Shown here in pieces: positions 45,265 to 57,681 of a stretch of 64,000 nucleotides of DNA. Position 1 is the first letter of the stretch. Each line of letters begins with the position of its first letter. This stretch comes from Symbiodinium natans. Taxonomy: Eukaryota > Sar > Dinophyceae > Suessiales > Symbiodiniaceae. Both the position numbers and the translations under genes were made by a program. The notes beneath the pieces were generated by a model that saw only the letters and a list, made by a program, of their open reading frames with translations, ran no database searches and was not told the origin of the DNA. The DNA lies in contig CAJNDS010000415.1 of NCBI GenBank assembly GCA_905221605.1, positions 64,001 through 128,000 on the forward strand, read 5' to 3'.

Positions 45265-48020
45265 AATACTCACAAGCGCTGATTGCGGCGCTGGACGCAA
45301 CAACGTCGATGCGCAGGGACGTGCGCTGCGCCTGCAGGTGCTGCAAGAGGAGTTTATGGCGTCCCCGTCCACTCCTGTCTTGCAGACTTGAGGTTCTCCT
45401 TGCGTCAGAATTCTCGGTTCCTTGCCTGGTCCAGCACGTGAAGGGCCACTGGCCACCTGCCAGTTGAATGGAAGGCTCCAAGCTACTCCAGACTCCTCTG
45501 CAACCGCAAAATGCCAGAGGCAGAAGAGCGTGCCCAAAGAGACAGCTGCAAAGAGTATTGTAAGAGGCCATGCATGCACTGGCTGCTTGCTGTCCTAACG
45601 GCAGCTCAAAATTCTGCGGCCAGGTCTCTGGTTGCCCTTTTCACACGCGGAAATGGCAGTGCTGTAGAGGATGACATTTGCCTGCGTAGGCGTAGGCCCG
45701 TTGGACTCCGGAAGACCGGCCCTCCCCCTGGCCCCAGAAGCAAACTCCCAGAATCAGAGCAGACCGCCCCCTCCCCCCCCCCCCCCCCCCCCCCCCCAAG
45801 CCCAATAAGGGAGGATTTTCAACCCTGACCTACTGTGACGGCAACCATGTAGACTCTATAACCCCTGCAAGCAGAAGCCGTATGCGAGTGCCACCTCAAC
45901 GTCGCTCCGGAGGGCAGCTGCCAAAAGGTGTAAAGATTGCTCCCAACGCCAGCCTTGAATGTCTCTGTAACAAGGTTAGAGGCCGCAGCTGAAAGTTGGA
46001 ACTTTCTCACAATGAAAGCATATGGGGAGCTTGTTGAAAAGGCAGCTGAAGTTGAACGAGGTCTTCCAATCAATTAACCCAAAGTTTCTTGGACTTCCAA
46101 GAAGAAGAAACTGTCGAAAGTCTTTCTGTGAAGCGATACAGTCGAACAAGCATTCATACACAAACTAAGGTTTCCTGTTGCTGAACATGTTGGCGCAACC
46201 CCCAGAAGTGTGGCGACAGTCTCTCAGAGAAAGCAAGAAGCATCGGCCACAGACGCTCACGGCTGCACTGAAACTGGCTGCATCGGCCTCCGAGTGAAAC
46301 ATTTCAGGGCTCTGGTTCTGCGTTCGTATCATTGGGCATTTGAACGCTCCAGCAACTGAGGCAAACACGCTGAGCTATCATAATGGGCATGCCTAAAGCA
46401 AGCAGACCAAACAAAAACGGACAAATGCAAACTCAATTAATTACGTTCGTCGTCAGCGTGTGGTGGTCGACGGGCAGCGTTTACAACTAAGAGGGAGGGC
46501 GACTTGCCCAGCGCAACAGACCCACACCCACCACCTTGAAAATAAGCGGTATGCATGCATCATGTATGGATGCGTATGGTATATTCATAGATATTCGTAC
46601 ATGTATAAGTTCCCAATCATCACACTTTCGCACCGAGCCTGTAGCGACTGATGCGACAAAGCCCCCAGCACCTCCAATACGAATTTCAGGGTTCAGGTGG
46701 AGACATCTCAGTGGACTTTTGACCTCTGTGGGTCTCATAACCTATGCTGATCTCCTGCCTATAATCTTTGTGCCACGGACCCTGGGTGCCTCGAGAGCAT
46801 ACTGCCACTCTTCCGCATTCTCGCAGGCACTCAGGACTGCGTTGTAGGTGACCTCGTTTGCCTCGGAGTCAGATGCACATGGATGCACACATGTACAGCT
46901 CTCGTCGGCCCTCAATGTAAAAGGGGAAGATGTGCAGGGAAGTACAGGGCGCCTGCAGCATGGAGGAGCGCAGCCGCCGCAAGAAGAAGAAGGCCTGTTG
47001 CCAGCCCGCCGCTGCCGCGCAGGCCGCGATGAGCGAGGTGTAGATTGCCGTGTCGGCTTTGATCGCACCTTCCAGAGCAACGCGGTTCGCTGGCGTAGTT
47101 TCTACTGATGCCTACCGAATCGGCTCTGCTTTGTATCGACCCTTCTGCGGGGATCCATGTGAGGGGGAAACTTTTGCTTGGAAGTGCCACGGCACGGGCT
47201 TGTGCTTGAACCAGTAGCTGCAGAGCTTGTGTCCAATGGCCACCTGGGGCACAAGCACTGACAGCCGCACTGTACGCCACAAGGTTCGCACGGGAGGAGC
47301 GCTCGAAGTCCGCCAGCAGCTGCAGGGCCCTGGGCCAAGCATCTCCCCGGCAGGCCGTGAGCACCGCGCTGCAAAGAATTACGTCCACCCCAGTGCTTCG
47401 CTTCTGCGCCTCAAAGAGTAGGAGAGCAACCTGCCACTGGCTGCCTCGAGCACAGGCGCTGACAGCGCTGCTGTAAGTGACCACGCTGGGACTTGGGGTT
47501 TTCGTGAAGGCAGCCAGAGCTCTCTGCCACTGCCCGCCCTTCTCAAAGGCAGTGATGAGCGAGTTGTGTGTGATCAAGTCCGGCTCAAGGCTCTCACTAT
47601 TCAGGCCGTCAAAGAGCGCCAATGAATGCTGCCACTGCTGTGCTTTGGCGCACATACTGATGGCTCCATTGTAAACCGCTGTGTCTGCTCGCGCGCGTTC
47701 GGCATGCAAAGTCTCCAGCAGTTGTAGACCCAAACTCCATTGCTCGCCCTTAGCGCAAGCGCTCAAGGCTGCGCTGTAAAGCACCTGAGTTGGTTTCAGC
47801 TTGTAAAACGCCAGCGAAATCCCATGCTGCCTGACATCTGGTGCCAGCTGCGTATCTGTTGGATGAGCATTATGAGAGAGGAACCAACTCATTAGTGATG
47901 ACTTCGAACAAGCCCCTCGAGGCACTGCGGACGAGAATCCGGAGTCCGGGGCGAAGGGGCCAAAACGAAACTCTCCAAAGCAAGCTGCCAGCGGCTGTGC
48001 CGAGCACAGGCCTGCCAAGG
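45265..48020 (-). CDS. PPR protein gene with about twelve repeats
   Basis: Minus-strand exons. About 48,020-47,910 has ACARHSRWQLALESFVLAPS. The long exon about 47,850-47,160 has six successive motifs (VLYSAALSACAKGEQWSLGL, AVYNGAISMCAKAQQWQHSL, LITHNSLITAFEKGGQWQRA, VVTYSSAVSACARGSQWQVA, VILCSAVLTACRGDAWPRAL, LVAYSAAVSACAPGGHWTQA). About 47,100-46,960 has TAIYTSLIAACAAAAGWQQA. About 46,880-46,780 has EVTYNAVLSACENAEEWQYA. About 46,300-46,215 has ASFSAAVSVCGRCF. About 45,960-45,860 has WRWEQSLHLLAAALRSDVEV. About 45,700-45,610 has VILYSTAISACEKGNQ. About 45,380-45,270 has KLLLQHLQAQRTSLRIDVVA followed by SSAAISACE. The protein is predicted to be an organelle RNA-binding protein. The start codon lies upstream of 48,020 and was not found; a targeting peptide therefore cannot be judged. 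Confidence 0.82.
45770..45797. repeat. Poly-C run
   Basis: A C run of roughly 27 bases interrupted by one T, in an intron of the PPR gene (G-run on the gene strand). Similar but shorter runs occur across the window. Confidence 0.9.
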
Positions 48021-48675
48021 GTGTTCAACGATGCCCAAGCGCCGGAGTTCTCGGGCTTTCGTGTGCTTTTGACTATCCCTGCATGGCTTCCCTTGTGCCA
48101 CATGGCTCTCTCTAGCAGTATTTCGTGATTTTGGGAGCGTGCATCTAGACCTAGCGGCGTGCATGATCGGAGTGAAGATGGCCCTGAGACCTTGGCGCGA
48201 AGCGAACTACCGATTTTGGTACAAAGTCTGCCAAATATTGACATGCGTGTGAGTTTGCAAACGCCATTTCAAGCACCGCAGAAACTGCAGAGGCAGTCAT
48301 CTTACGAGCGCATGAACATGTACAAGATCCATGTCGTAGACGTGCAAGCCTGCATTGCGACCATGAAGGGGTTGAATGGCAGCTTCGTGCCCCGCAAGTC
48401 CTGCAAAGAAAAGACGAAACTTCAGCACCGTGCTTATAGGATTAGGGGCGCACCATAGGTCTTAAACCCCTACAAAGATCCTCAACCCTGTGCCCTTATG
48501 ATCGCAAACAGGCTTCGAGAGCCAGGTGTTGGATCTAAGCAAGCCCACCACCTCCCAAGCACTGATTGCGGTGCTCAGGAGTATCGGGCTGATGTTGAGG
48601 GTACTTTGCCGAGTGCAGAGGGAATGATCCTAAACGCTAAAACCTCCAAACCCCTACTTCTACAACCGGGACTGC

Positions 48676-48881
48676 TAAAACCCTAAACCCTAAACCCGAA
48701 ACCCGAAACCCTAAACCCTAAACCCGAAACCCCAAACCCCAGCATCCCCCCACACAACAGCGTGGAGCCCCCGGGCCAACTCCAGCAGAGACAGTGCCAA
48801 GTCCCACCTGCCATCTTCGCCGCAAGTCTACCAGGGGGTCCGTTTAGAAGAGGTTAGGGTTTAGGGTTTAGGGTTTATAGG
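48676..48881. repeat. Inverted pair of telomere-type arrays
   Basis: CCCTAAA-type units (some CCCGAAA) at 48,676-48,740 face TTTAGGG units at 48,853-48,881 across about 110 bp. The pair could form a long hairpin. Confidence 0.88.
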
Positions 48882-48899
48882 GCTTAGGGCTAGAGGGCT

Positions 48900-49815
48900 G
48901 GAAGCTTTCGGTCATATCAAGAATTTGCAGGGGGGAATCAGCTTGTGGTTTGCCATGTTGAGTTCCGGCTAGCCATGTGTTGCCGAAGCCCCCGCAGGTC
49001 CTTCCCCCCACCATCGGATTCTGCTGGAGGAAGCCGAAAGCCCAAAACGAGGAGAAACTGAGAGTGCAAAGTCCAGGTTTAGGGTTTACAGGGTTCCGAA
49101 ATCTGTTTGAGCTCCTGAACCTTCATTAAGCCGTAAGCCCTGAGCCTTAGACCTTGAACTTGGGCGTTCGGCTCTCGCATACAGCAGCCGAGGATGAACC
49201 AGGGCTTGGGTTGAATTAACCGTAATTACCCCCCCCCCCCCCCCCAACAACCTTAACCCCCCAACTAACTTTTCCCTACGATACCGTTGCAAAGTTGCTG
49301 GGGGGAGGGGGGGCTTATGAATCAGAACACCCACGATCAAGGTGACAGTTGGGCGCATTATGGTGAGTTTGCGTCCCAGTGATTCGATCTGCACAGCGCA
49401 GGGCTTCGTAATGTCAACCTGAGTCAACCACCTGGACATCGAGACCCCGCGGCCCTTCAAAGAGTTGCCCCAGAAAAAAGACTCTTCCTTTTTTGTCTCT
49501 TGACATCGGTGAAAAGTGGCGATATGACTCCCGGATTTTCCGGGTGCCTAAGAGTGCAAAGTAAACCTCCCACAGGCCTCTCGGACACTGATTTTCACAG
49601 GGAGCCCGGAAGCGAAATGGAGACCACGAGCTGTATAAGGACTTGGTGGAGGGATTTGTTTGCGACAGAGCATTTCTGATGGCTGTAGACTAAAGGGCTT
49701 GAAGTTTTGCACGGGCCGCAAGGAATTCGACGCTCATGATCGGTTCTCAGGAGTGTGCATATAAAAGAAGAGCTATGCTATACGAGTCGCCTTGAGCTCT
49801 GCTGGGCATGCCAAA
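48900..49815. other. No firm gene; one candidate exon
   Basis: A minus-strand segment at about 49,450-49,300 reads SRWLTQVDITKPCAVQIESL and TIMRPTVTLIVGVLIHK and may be an exon. A C-run of about 16 lies at 49,229-49,245 and a two-unit TTTAGGG patch at 49,077-49,092. Nothing else is recognised. Confidence 0.3.
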
Positions 49816-49821
49816 CCCTTG

Positions 49822-52640
49822 TCACATGCGTTCGCCCTCCATGGTGGCTTGCTTCGGTGGCTTGGCGATCCGGAAATTCTGAGTTCGCTGGATGGCATTC
49901 ATCTTATGGGTCCCACAGTCGAAACAGCAGAATTGCGAGCCGGATTTTGCAACCTTCATCAACTTCTCATGGTTTGGTGTCTTGACGAGCTTGCCACTTT
50001 CATCAAGATAAGCGACACGCCGCACCAAGTACTGAAACCCAATCCCCCCGGTGGTGTCCAATGAGTCGAAGGAGATTCGCATCATGTCATCACCGGGAGT
50101 CACGTCAATCACTTCCCCGTCTGGTGTCTTGAACACATCTTCTGGCTGAATGACGTAGATCCAGTGGGATGCCTTTGTCTCCGCAAAGGTAATGTGAGTC
50201 CACTTGCCGTTGGGCGACGTCTCAAGCAAGTGCCCGCCACCCGTCCAGTAGCCGTTGCACGTCAAAATTAAGCCCCACAGGTTCCACGCATCAATGGTCC
50301 AGTTGTACTTGGAGATCTTCCTTACAATGTGACAAACTACTTGACTTTTTCTTGCAGACTCTTCAGTGTTGCCATGCCTGCAAAGTGGCCTCGTGAAGTG
50401 TGCGCCTATACAAGCCTGAAGCACATCTACAACGGTACCAGCATCTACACACTGCAAGCAAGCATCATTCCCGTTGACTCGCTCTGCCAGTCCGCATCAT
50501 GGAAGGTGATGATGCCTTCTCCGGCAATGTTGTCCTGCAGCCACCAAGCTCCTCAAGTCAACGGTGGGGGGGGGAGGGGGGGAGGCAGAAGTGTTCCCAA
50601 ATTAAGTGTACCCCAAATATACCCCCCAAATGCTGTAATCCTTATATGTAGGAGCCCCCAGAAAGGGTAGTGCCCTAATTTATGAAACTACCCACATCTA
50701 GCCATGGAGTTCTCGTCCACACCGTCCTTTGAGGTGCTCGGGAGCATTTTTGTGGCTCGGCACCTTGAGCATCTGTTCTAACCATTCATCCCCGGCCGTG
50801 ATGTCCGCAAACCTGTTCCTGTACTCTTCTCACTCACAACAACACAGCACATACTGCTCTTCAGGTGCTGTTTGTTTAAAGCATCTTAAGGCATGAGGAT
50901 TCAAAAGCAATTTCGAGAACAGCCAGGATTCTGACAACATGGGACCAAGCACAACCTCGCCGGTGGAATGAGGCAGCAAAGCGACGATTTGGCGGCGCAG
51001 TACATGAACTTTGTGAAGCACTGGTTGGCCTTCTGTGGCGGGTCGTACAACTCCGGCAGTTTGGCCAAGTTCTGCCAAGCCTCAAAATCTTTGGGGGCCA
51101 TTGACTTCATCCCAAGGACGACTTGGTGACTTTGTTCGAAGGCCGCCATGGCTGCAACTGCTGCAGCGATCTCACTACTCGCTTCTTGCGGGAAGTGGCC
51201 TCACAGAGATGCACTTGGGCCAGGAGACGGCTGGAAACGCCCCCCCCAAAGTTTGCTTGCGCAAAAGACTTCTCGCTTGCCCTCAGCTGCAGTGTGGCCT
51301 TACCCTAGAGCTGCCCTATGTCTTGAAGACTTCAACCACAATGCCTGAACCCGACAGCCGACCAACGTCCACAGTCATGCAATGCATGTACTCTCTCTTC
51401 CGATCTTCCGAAGGACGTCTCTCGAACTGCGGCCCTTCTTGCTGTAAATCTCCGAAGCTTGTCCCGAAGTGGGCCTTTGACTCGCCAGCCCTTTGAACTT
51501 TGCACCCTCCTTCTTGTCGAAGTTACCTGTCAGACTGCGGTATGTCTTGAAGTCTTCTGTTAGGGCCTAAGGGCTGACAGGGTTTTCCTCTGGAGTGCAG
51601 AAAGCAGCTGCTCATGGTGAGACTGAGAACCACCCCGAAAACATCATCATTTTTCTGCCAGGGCGCCACCCCGTCGCGCCATGTCAAGGTAGGCCTCCAT
51701 GCCTCATGATTGTATATGGGATCTCGGCTCTCCTTGTCTGGATGCGCTTGCGACTCATGCCCTCCAACCCTGTTCGCCCGCGCTAGCTCTGAGGAGCTCA
51801 AGAACGCAAACGTGGAAAAGCCGAAATCCACAGAGCATCGGCTTTCTGAGGCTGGTGGATTCTTGGGGGATTGTAGGTGCAAATTGTCGCAAAGCCCTGT
51901 CCTGCTGAGTGCATCTTCGCATGGCGCTCAAGCGGCGTTAGGAGACTCACCGTATCAAGAGCTGCTCTAAGCAAAATCCTCTTATTATCCACGTTGCCAA
52001 ATTGTCCAGACATAGATCTGCAACCTCTTGAAGGCTGTGCAGCTTGCCACACCCAAACTCAAAACCCCCCGAAAGGAAAACCGAGAACGCCATTCTCAGC
52101 AAGAAGCCCATCGACTGGCGAGCTCCACAGCAGGCAGAGCACCCATGGCTGGGCCGGAATAAGCGCCAGGATCCCTAGTTACTTAGAACAGTTCAGTTTT
52201 TGCCACCCATCAAGCTTATATCGGCTTGAGGATTTGTACCGGATGTCTGTACGTTTGCATCTTGAAGTTTCCGCGATTCAAGCTTCTCTTGTTCAGCACT
52301 GTAAACCCAAAACAGTGAGACAACGCCATGGGGATTCAACATTGCACGTTCAGGCTATAGGGAGGATGAAGTTGAGGTCGCGCCGCGGCGCTCCCACAAG
52401 CTTCGGGGGTCGCTGATTGCGAAATCCAAAGCAAGGTTTCCGCGTCATCCGACGTGGCAAATTGTCACACAAGTCTCGTAGGCATGCCATGTTCAAAATG
52501 CAGTTGCAAATGGTGCTCTCAACTCGGCCCCACGCCCATGCTCTCATAAAGTGAAGCATGTCGACGCTTCTGAGAGTTGTCTTGAGGTGGGTTTTGGCAT
52601 GCCCTTGGGGTTGCTCAGGGCATGGTCTTGATTTCGACAA
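49822..52640 (-). CDS. Unknown multi-exon gene
   Basis: Minus-strand exons with clear coding character. About 52,620-52,360 has TTLRSVDMLHFMRAWAWGRV, later RMTRKPCFGFRNQRPPKLVG. About 52,030-51,860 has NVDNKRILLRAALDTVSLLT. About 51,565-51,400 has EDFKTYRSLTGNFDKKEGAK, later EIYSKKGRSSRDVLRKIGRE. About 51,310-51,195 has KSFAQANFGGGVSSRLLAQV. About 51,180-50,980 has MAPKDFEAWQNLAKLPELYD. About 50,550-50,460 has WWLQDNIAGEGIITFHDADW. About 50,345-49,822 has NWTIDAWNLWGLILTCNGYW, HLLETSPNGKWTHITFAET, IGFQYLVRRVAYLDESGKLV and FCCFDCGTHK, ending in a stop after MEGERM. The last exon is beta-rich with many tryptophans and a small Cys cluster. I recognise no domain. The upstream part is lysine-rich and could be a separate gene. 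Confidence 0.5.
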
Positions 52641-52714
52641 CTTCACTTGGAGATGTCTTACAATTACACTACATGGGGTTTTATGCGGGCACAAAAACAA
52701 ATTTACACAGTAAT

Positions 52715-52745
52715 ATTCTACATATATATATATATATATGTATAT
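52715..52745. repeat. (TA)n microsatellite
   Basis: About ten TA units upstream (gene sense) of the exon at 52.6 kb. Confidence 0.85.
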
Positions 52746-52779
52746 TGTTAAGATACCTTCGGACACTGACTCTTCGTCT

Positions 52780-53630
52780 ATTGATACCCTTGCCTGTAGT
52801 TATCTAAAAAACACTCCCGGCTTGGCTCAAAAGTCGCAAGTTTAGGGAGCTGCGCGGCCCAACCTGGGAGTCCCGCAGATGTGCAAAGTCGAAGGGCAGG
52901 ACAGGTATACTCTTGGGGTTTCCGATCAGTGTAGTCACGGGCGCAAGCCGTGTAGCAGAACAAGCTTAGGATGGAAGAAGCCTGCAAACTACAACTCTCG
53001 AATTGTGTAATCATACACGGCCTTTTCTGCTCAAGCCCCGTTGGTGGTGACCTCCCGTGCGGCCAAGCGCCCTGGGGACGGCCCGCCGATATCACTTAGC
53101 ATCGCCGTCCTTGCACCTTGCACGGAACTAAAAAAAAGCCATGTTTATGGACTCACCTTGCAGGCGGAGGCCTCTACCTAGTACCAAAGTGTCCTGGTCA
53201 TGCGTTTTGAGTGTGGCTTTCATCAATTGAACCACTCTCATTGTGCTTCGCTTGCCTCAAGCCTCACTGCCACGCTGGCTGACACCACAATCCTAGTCCT
53301 AACCCAATCTCCACACATTCGGCAATGGCACGCGTCCATGAGTTCAGCGGGCTCCAGAAGGTGTTGCTGCTCCTCACTGCAAGCAAGCGAGAGAACTTCT
53401 ACTTCGTCCACCTTGCCCTGCAGCACGTCTCCCTCAGAAAGGCCGTCCCTCCCTCTCACTGCCAACACTATCCCTGCCCACTCAAAGCTCCAAGGCTGCG
53501 GCTCTAGCCGACGTGGGGGCAGCCCTGGCAGCTGCAGCGGCATCAACGGCTGCCGGGGTTCCGGCATCGTCTCCTGCAGAGAGTAGCCCTTTCGGAGTGT
53601 TACACGGCGAGGCGAAGGTTTGTGCCGCGT
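52780..53630 (-). CDS. Candidate exons of an unknown protein
   Basis: A minus-strand open segment of about 90 codons at about 53,510-53,240 reads GRDGLSEGDVLQGKVDEVEV, SEEQQHLLEPAELMDACHCR and GDWVRTRIVVSASVAVRLEA, good coding character without low complexity. A segment just upstream in another frame (53,620-53,490) is alanine-rich (AAVDAAAAARAAPTSARAAA). A further possible exon at about 52,950-52,800 reads PGWAAQLPKLATFEPSRECF. The frames do not join without introns. They may be the 5' part of the gene at 49.8-52.6 kb. No family is recognised. Confidence 0.35.
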
Positions 53631-53639
53631 TGCTGTAGA

Positions 53640-55500
53640 CTGTTTCGGGGCGGGTGCAGGCATGCGTGAAGCCCTGGAGGTCTACGACTGCAGGAATCCA
53701 TGCCAAGGGTCATCCGGAACCCCTAGTGGGCCCTTAGCCCCCCCCCCCCCGGGGGCTCAAGAATCTGAGCCCTTCAAGTCCTCAGCTTCTGGGTGCTGCA
53801 GGCAACCCGGAGCACTGTCGGCACGCCCGCCGCCCTTGATGCACGGGTGCTAGCCCATGAACTGCTCTTTAAGGGTTTTATGCAACTCTGACTAGAAACC
53901 ATTAGAAACTGGCACGTGAGCAAGAGCCCAACCTGGGATGCAGAACGCCTGAAGCAAGCAAAAGCCTGTAGCAGCGTTTCAGAAGCTCACCGCTGTAAAA
54001 AAGGGAACCCCAGTTCAAAACAACCTATAAAGCGGGAATGCCTTGCGCAGCCGGCGAAGAGACCTGGGATTGCATCCATCTGCCTGTTATGTGTTAAACA
54101 TGGTTTCATGGCTTCCTTTTCGGATGTCCTAACATGCTGATTTGTGCGGGCTTCAAAAACTCAGAATGTTGAAGGCCCTGCGCATAAACTGCAGTTCAGG
54201 AATCAAGGTTGAATGGATTCGGTTGTGTTCACGAGCCTGTGAACAGAAACGTGTCACGAGCCGTTTCTGCCTCAAGCGACGTGCGAACCGGGCGTTCGGA
54301 CTGCCTCTACTGCGCATGCTGTGTGAAGACATGCCAATGCCACTATTCCTAAACCAACTCAGAAAGTTCTAAAGCCTTGCTGCAACTCTCCGATTTTGCA
54401 TTAATTACACGAATGTTCATTTCACACTTTCATGTATTTTCTTGCTGTCTGAATTAGCAATGAACTTGGGGCTGTGCAAACTAAGGATTCATTCTCAATG
54501 TCAAAGGTGGGTTCGTATGATCTGCAATTAGCCCTTGGGTCAAAAGTTGGGGTTCGTATAGTCTCACATACTTAGCATTCGACGCCCATGGGGTCGAAGC
54601 TACACAAGAGAAACGGGTGGCCAGGATTGTGCTGAAGCCCATTTTGGTTGCATGTGGGACCAAGCAGACGACCTACCATTCGAAGCAAACATCGAATTAA
54701 AAGTACAGTGGACCTTGAAGCCCTGCAGCCCCACGGCCATTCCGAACCCAAATCTCAAAAACCAGCGCGCTGCAGTAGCCCTGAACCGCGACACCAACCT
54801 GTATCCCAAGTACTACTGTAACCGCCCCTTAGAAAACTGTGTACATGTGTACACACACACACACATATATATATATAATTATGTGTGTATTATACTCCAA
54901 CGGCTCATTGGAGAGGCCAGTTCGGTGCCCGAGTCGAGGGGCGGATTTCTTGCCAGGATCAGAGCCAGCTGCCAGCGCTGCCGCGCACGAAGGCTCGGTG
55001 GGCCGGGCCTTATTAGTTCAAAAGAGGGTTTAGATGGGTTTAGAATAGAGGGTTTGAGGATCTATAAGGGTTATGAGGGTTGTAGGGTCCGAGGCTCGCC
55101 CTGTTTTGGAGATTGTCTACGCCTTCTACTTTATGTCATCCTGTGAAAATATGTAAAATTAACACGCGAAGCCCTGGACCATGAATTAAGAAGAAAGTCA
55201 GAGCCGCAAGGCCTCGCTGCGATTCGCAGCACTATTCTGGCATTTGGGGGGCTGAGTTTGGATGTCATTACAACAAGCTTCGGCGAGCCTCGCTTCAGGA
55301 CTTGGGGTTGGGGGCATGGATTGAAAAGACCCCGCCTAAAGATTGGATCTTTCAGGTGCGATGGCGGCTTTCGGAGGAGGTCGCTTTCAAGTCTTTTTGG
55401 GGAATGAAGACGAGCCAGGGTTTGCACGAGGTTCATTCCCGAACATCCTATCAATTTCCATACTCAGATCAGCTTCTGATTCCCAACCTTTCAGGTTTTT
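53640..55500. other. No gene resolved
   Basis: Contains a C-run (about 53,738-53,750), a CA/TA microsatellite (54,846-54,885) and a degenerate TTTAGGG-like patch (about 55,014-55,085). Open frames are short and overlap on both strands. Confidence 0.5.
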
Positions 55501-55528
55501 CCATCATGGCTGGGCTGTAGCGTTGTCT

Positions 55529-57200
55529 CTAGCAGTGTCCAGCACAGGCTCTTGGCCAATGCTGCCGGTGCCGCACATGCAGATCCAGCTGTGCTTCAGG
55601 ATGTTGGAACACGATGCCTTGTCGCGCCGCCATCACGTCCACGACCACCAGCTCAGGCCAGGGCCCCGTATGGGAACTCGTATACTGAAACCGCTCGTCA
55701 TGGAAGACTGTGATCTTCTTCAGGGAGCTGAGGCCGGAGAGGAGGTGGCAGAGTCCCTGGCTTATCGCCATGCGCGCCTCACTTTGGGGGCTTGCGCTGT
55801 AAAGGCCACAGAGGTTCCAGGTGAGCGATTTCAACTTCGAGCCCGCGAGGGTGAAGAGGAAGTCGCGCAGGTGCGATGGGTCGAGATCTGCAGCCGGAAA
55901 CGACATGACCAGACCTTCAACCTTGGTTCTTTGTCCCACGAACTAATCATTGGCCAGTCACCTGCTGTCATCTATGGAGTCACTGCAATCAATGCTTGCC
56001 TACTCAGCATGCACTAGCCATTGATTCCCGCTTCAGAGCCTCGTCTCGGCAGATTGATGGAGCCAACATCGACAGGCTTCTCGCATCAAATGGGACTGAC
56101 AGTGAGAGCTGGCAACACCCGGATGGCCATTTCACCGCAGCAAGCCTCTCTGTCAAGAGCTTGCATCCAGTGAGGGACAGATGCCGGAGAGCGAAAGAAT
56201 CTACGCATCGTTGCAAGGCCGCGGGGAAGCCTTGCCGCATTGCTTCACGCGCACTCACGCACAAGCCTCAGCAACCGCATCATGCGACAATCACAAAACA
56301 GCTCTTGGTTTACCTCAGTGACTTGAAGAAATTGCACACCTTGTTAAAGGTGCATTCGGGAGCCCAGGAGCAAAGCGTATGCAGGTGTGGCAGTGCCGTG
56401 GAAGATGCAGTGAGGGCATCTAGTTCACGGGACTCAGGCTCAATATCTCCCCGGTGAAAAATTGGCCTTACCATCGGGCTCAGGGTTCAACAATGTTCAA
56501 TTACTAGCTACCTGCTAGCTTCTAGAATTCATGCTCTTGAGCGGTCATAGCTGGCCTGACTGCAAGGTGTAAGATGCGAAGGTCGGTGAAGGCTGGCAAA
56601 GCCTGGACCACGTCGAACGCTGGGCAGATGTGGTCTTCGAAGTCTTTGAAGTCGTTGAAGTCGGCCTCCTGCAGTGAAAGCTCCTCAAGAGCTGGACAGC
56701 GGCGTAAGCTCCGCAGCAATGGTACCAGCTCAAGTCGCTTTCGTAGCCCGAAGATGGCTACACGCCGGAGCTTTGGAAAAACGCCAAAGAACCAGCCCAG
56801 GCACATGCTGAAGCGGCAATCACTTGTGGGTTCCGTTTCATCAAGGGTTGTGCTGTCGTTTCCCCAGACATCCTCGCATCCATGGTTCCAGAGCTCAAAC
56901 TCCACCAGCTCGGTCCTGTCAATGGCGGGCAGGGCGTGCATCATTCGCCGGTCTACGCTTAAAGCGTCGGCATAGTTCAACAACAAGTAGGGGACGTTCA
57001 GCAAGCCGCTCTTCGATACGCACCATGCACGAACTCGATGGCTCAAGACACTGGCAGCAGCAATAGTGAAAGGATCCAGCATGGGAAGCATTTGCTTCCA
57101 GATGTACTTCCTCTCCACGGCTGCATGTTTCGATGCTCGACCTTCAGGTTCAACTGCCATCCCACTCAAGAGCATGCACCATTCTCGAAGGCACAAAGCC
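55529..57200 (-). CDS. F-box / leucine-rich-repeat-like protein gene
   Basis: Minus-strand exons. About 57,200-56,555 (over 200 codons) has KYIWKQMLPMLDPFTIAAAS and VLSHRVRAWC, a helical N-terminal region resembling the F-box 'L/M-P-x-x-L-x-P...A-x-x-V-x-R-x-W' spacing. It continues with leucine-rich-repeat-like strands such as FPKLRRVAIFGLRKR, LRRCPALEELSLQEADFNDF and FTDLRILHLAV. About 56,440-56,330 has LPHLHTLCSW. About 56,264-56,030 has FALRHLSLTGCKL and CCQLSLSVPF. About 55,935-55,560 has KLKSLTWNLCGLYSAS, LSSLKKITVF and WPELVVVDVMA. F-box/LRR proteins act as substrate adaptors of SCF ubiquitin ligases, the repeats forming the substrate surface. The F-box identity is tentative; the repeat part is firmer. 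The final stop is not certain. Confidence 0.55.
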
Positions 57201-57681
57201 GCCGAAATTTGGGCAATCCAAGTCGCCCTACAAATCTGGTTGCTTCGGGTTTTGCTCTTCGCGTTTGCTGGTGCGCCAGTATTCTGCTACTGTAGTTGCC
57301 GAGCAAGATGTATGCATGCCCCTGAGGTGATATGCACGCTGCCAAGGCTGTGAAGCCGTGCACCTTCGGATCTTCAACTCACGCTGCCATGAAGACGCAC
57401 GGAGACCAAGACTGAAAGAGCGACAGCAGTTTTGCAACTTCTTCCGCCTGTGCAACCTCTACAAACCTTTGACCCTGAACTCAGTGGAGCTCGACCACCA
57501 GCACCCTATACAGGAGCTGCCTACGTGTGTACGTATGAGGTAGGACTTCGAAATAATTCGAAGAGTACGAGACTCAAGAGGGCCATGGCATCATGCCCAG
57601 GCAGCATAACCACCGGTAGGCTGCTGTCTGCGTAAAGACTCAATTGATGGAACCCTGTTCTCGAACGAGACACAATACGAG

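Noticed and set aside
51877-52416. 179-codon plus-strand ORF
   Set aside because: The opposite strand carries two exons with better coding character (NVDNKRILLRAALDTVSLLT and RMTRKPCFGFRNQRPPKLVG); the plus frame looks like their shadow.
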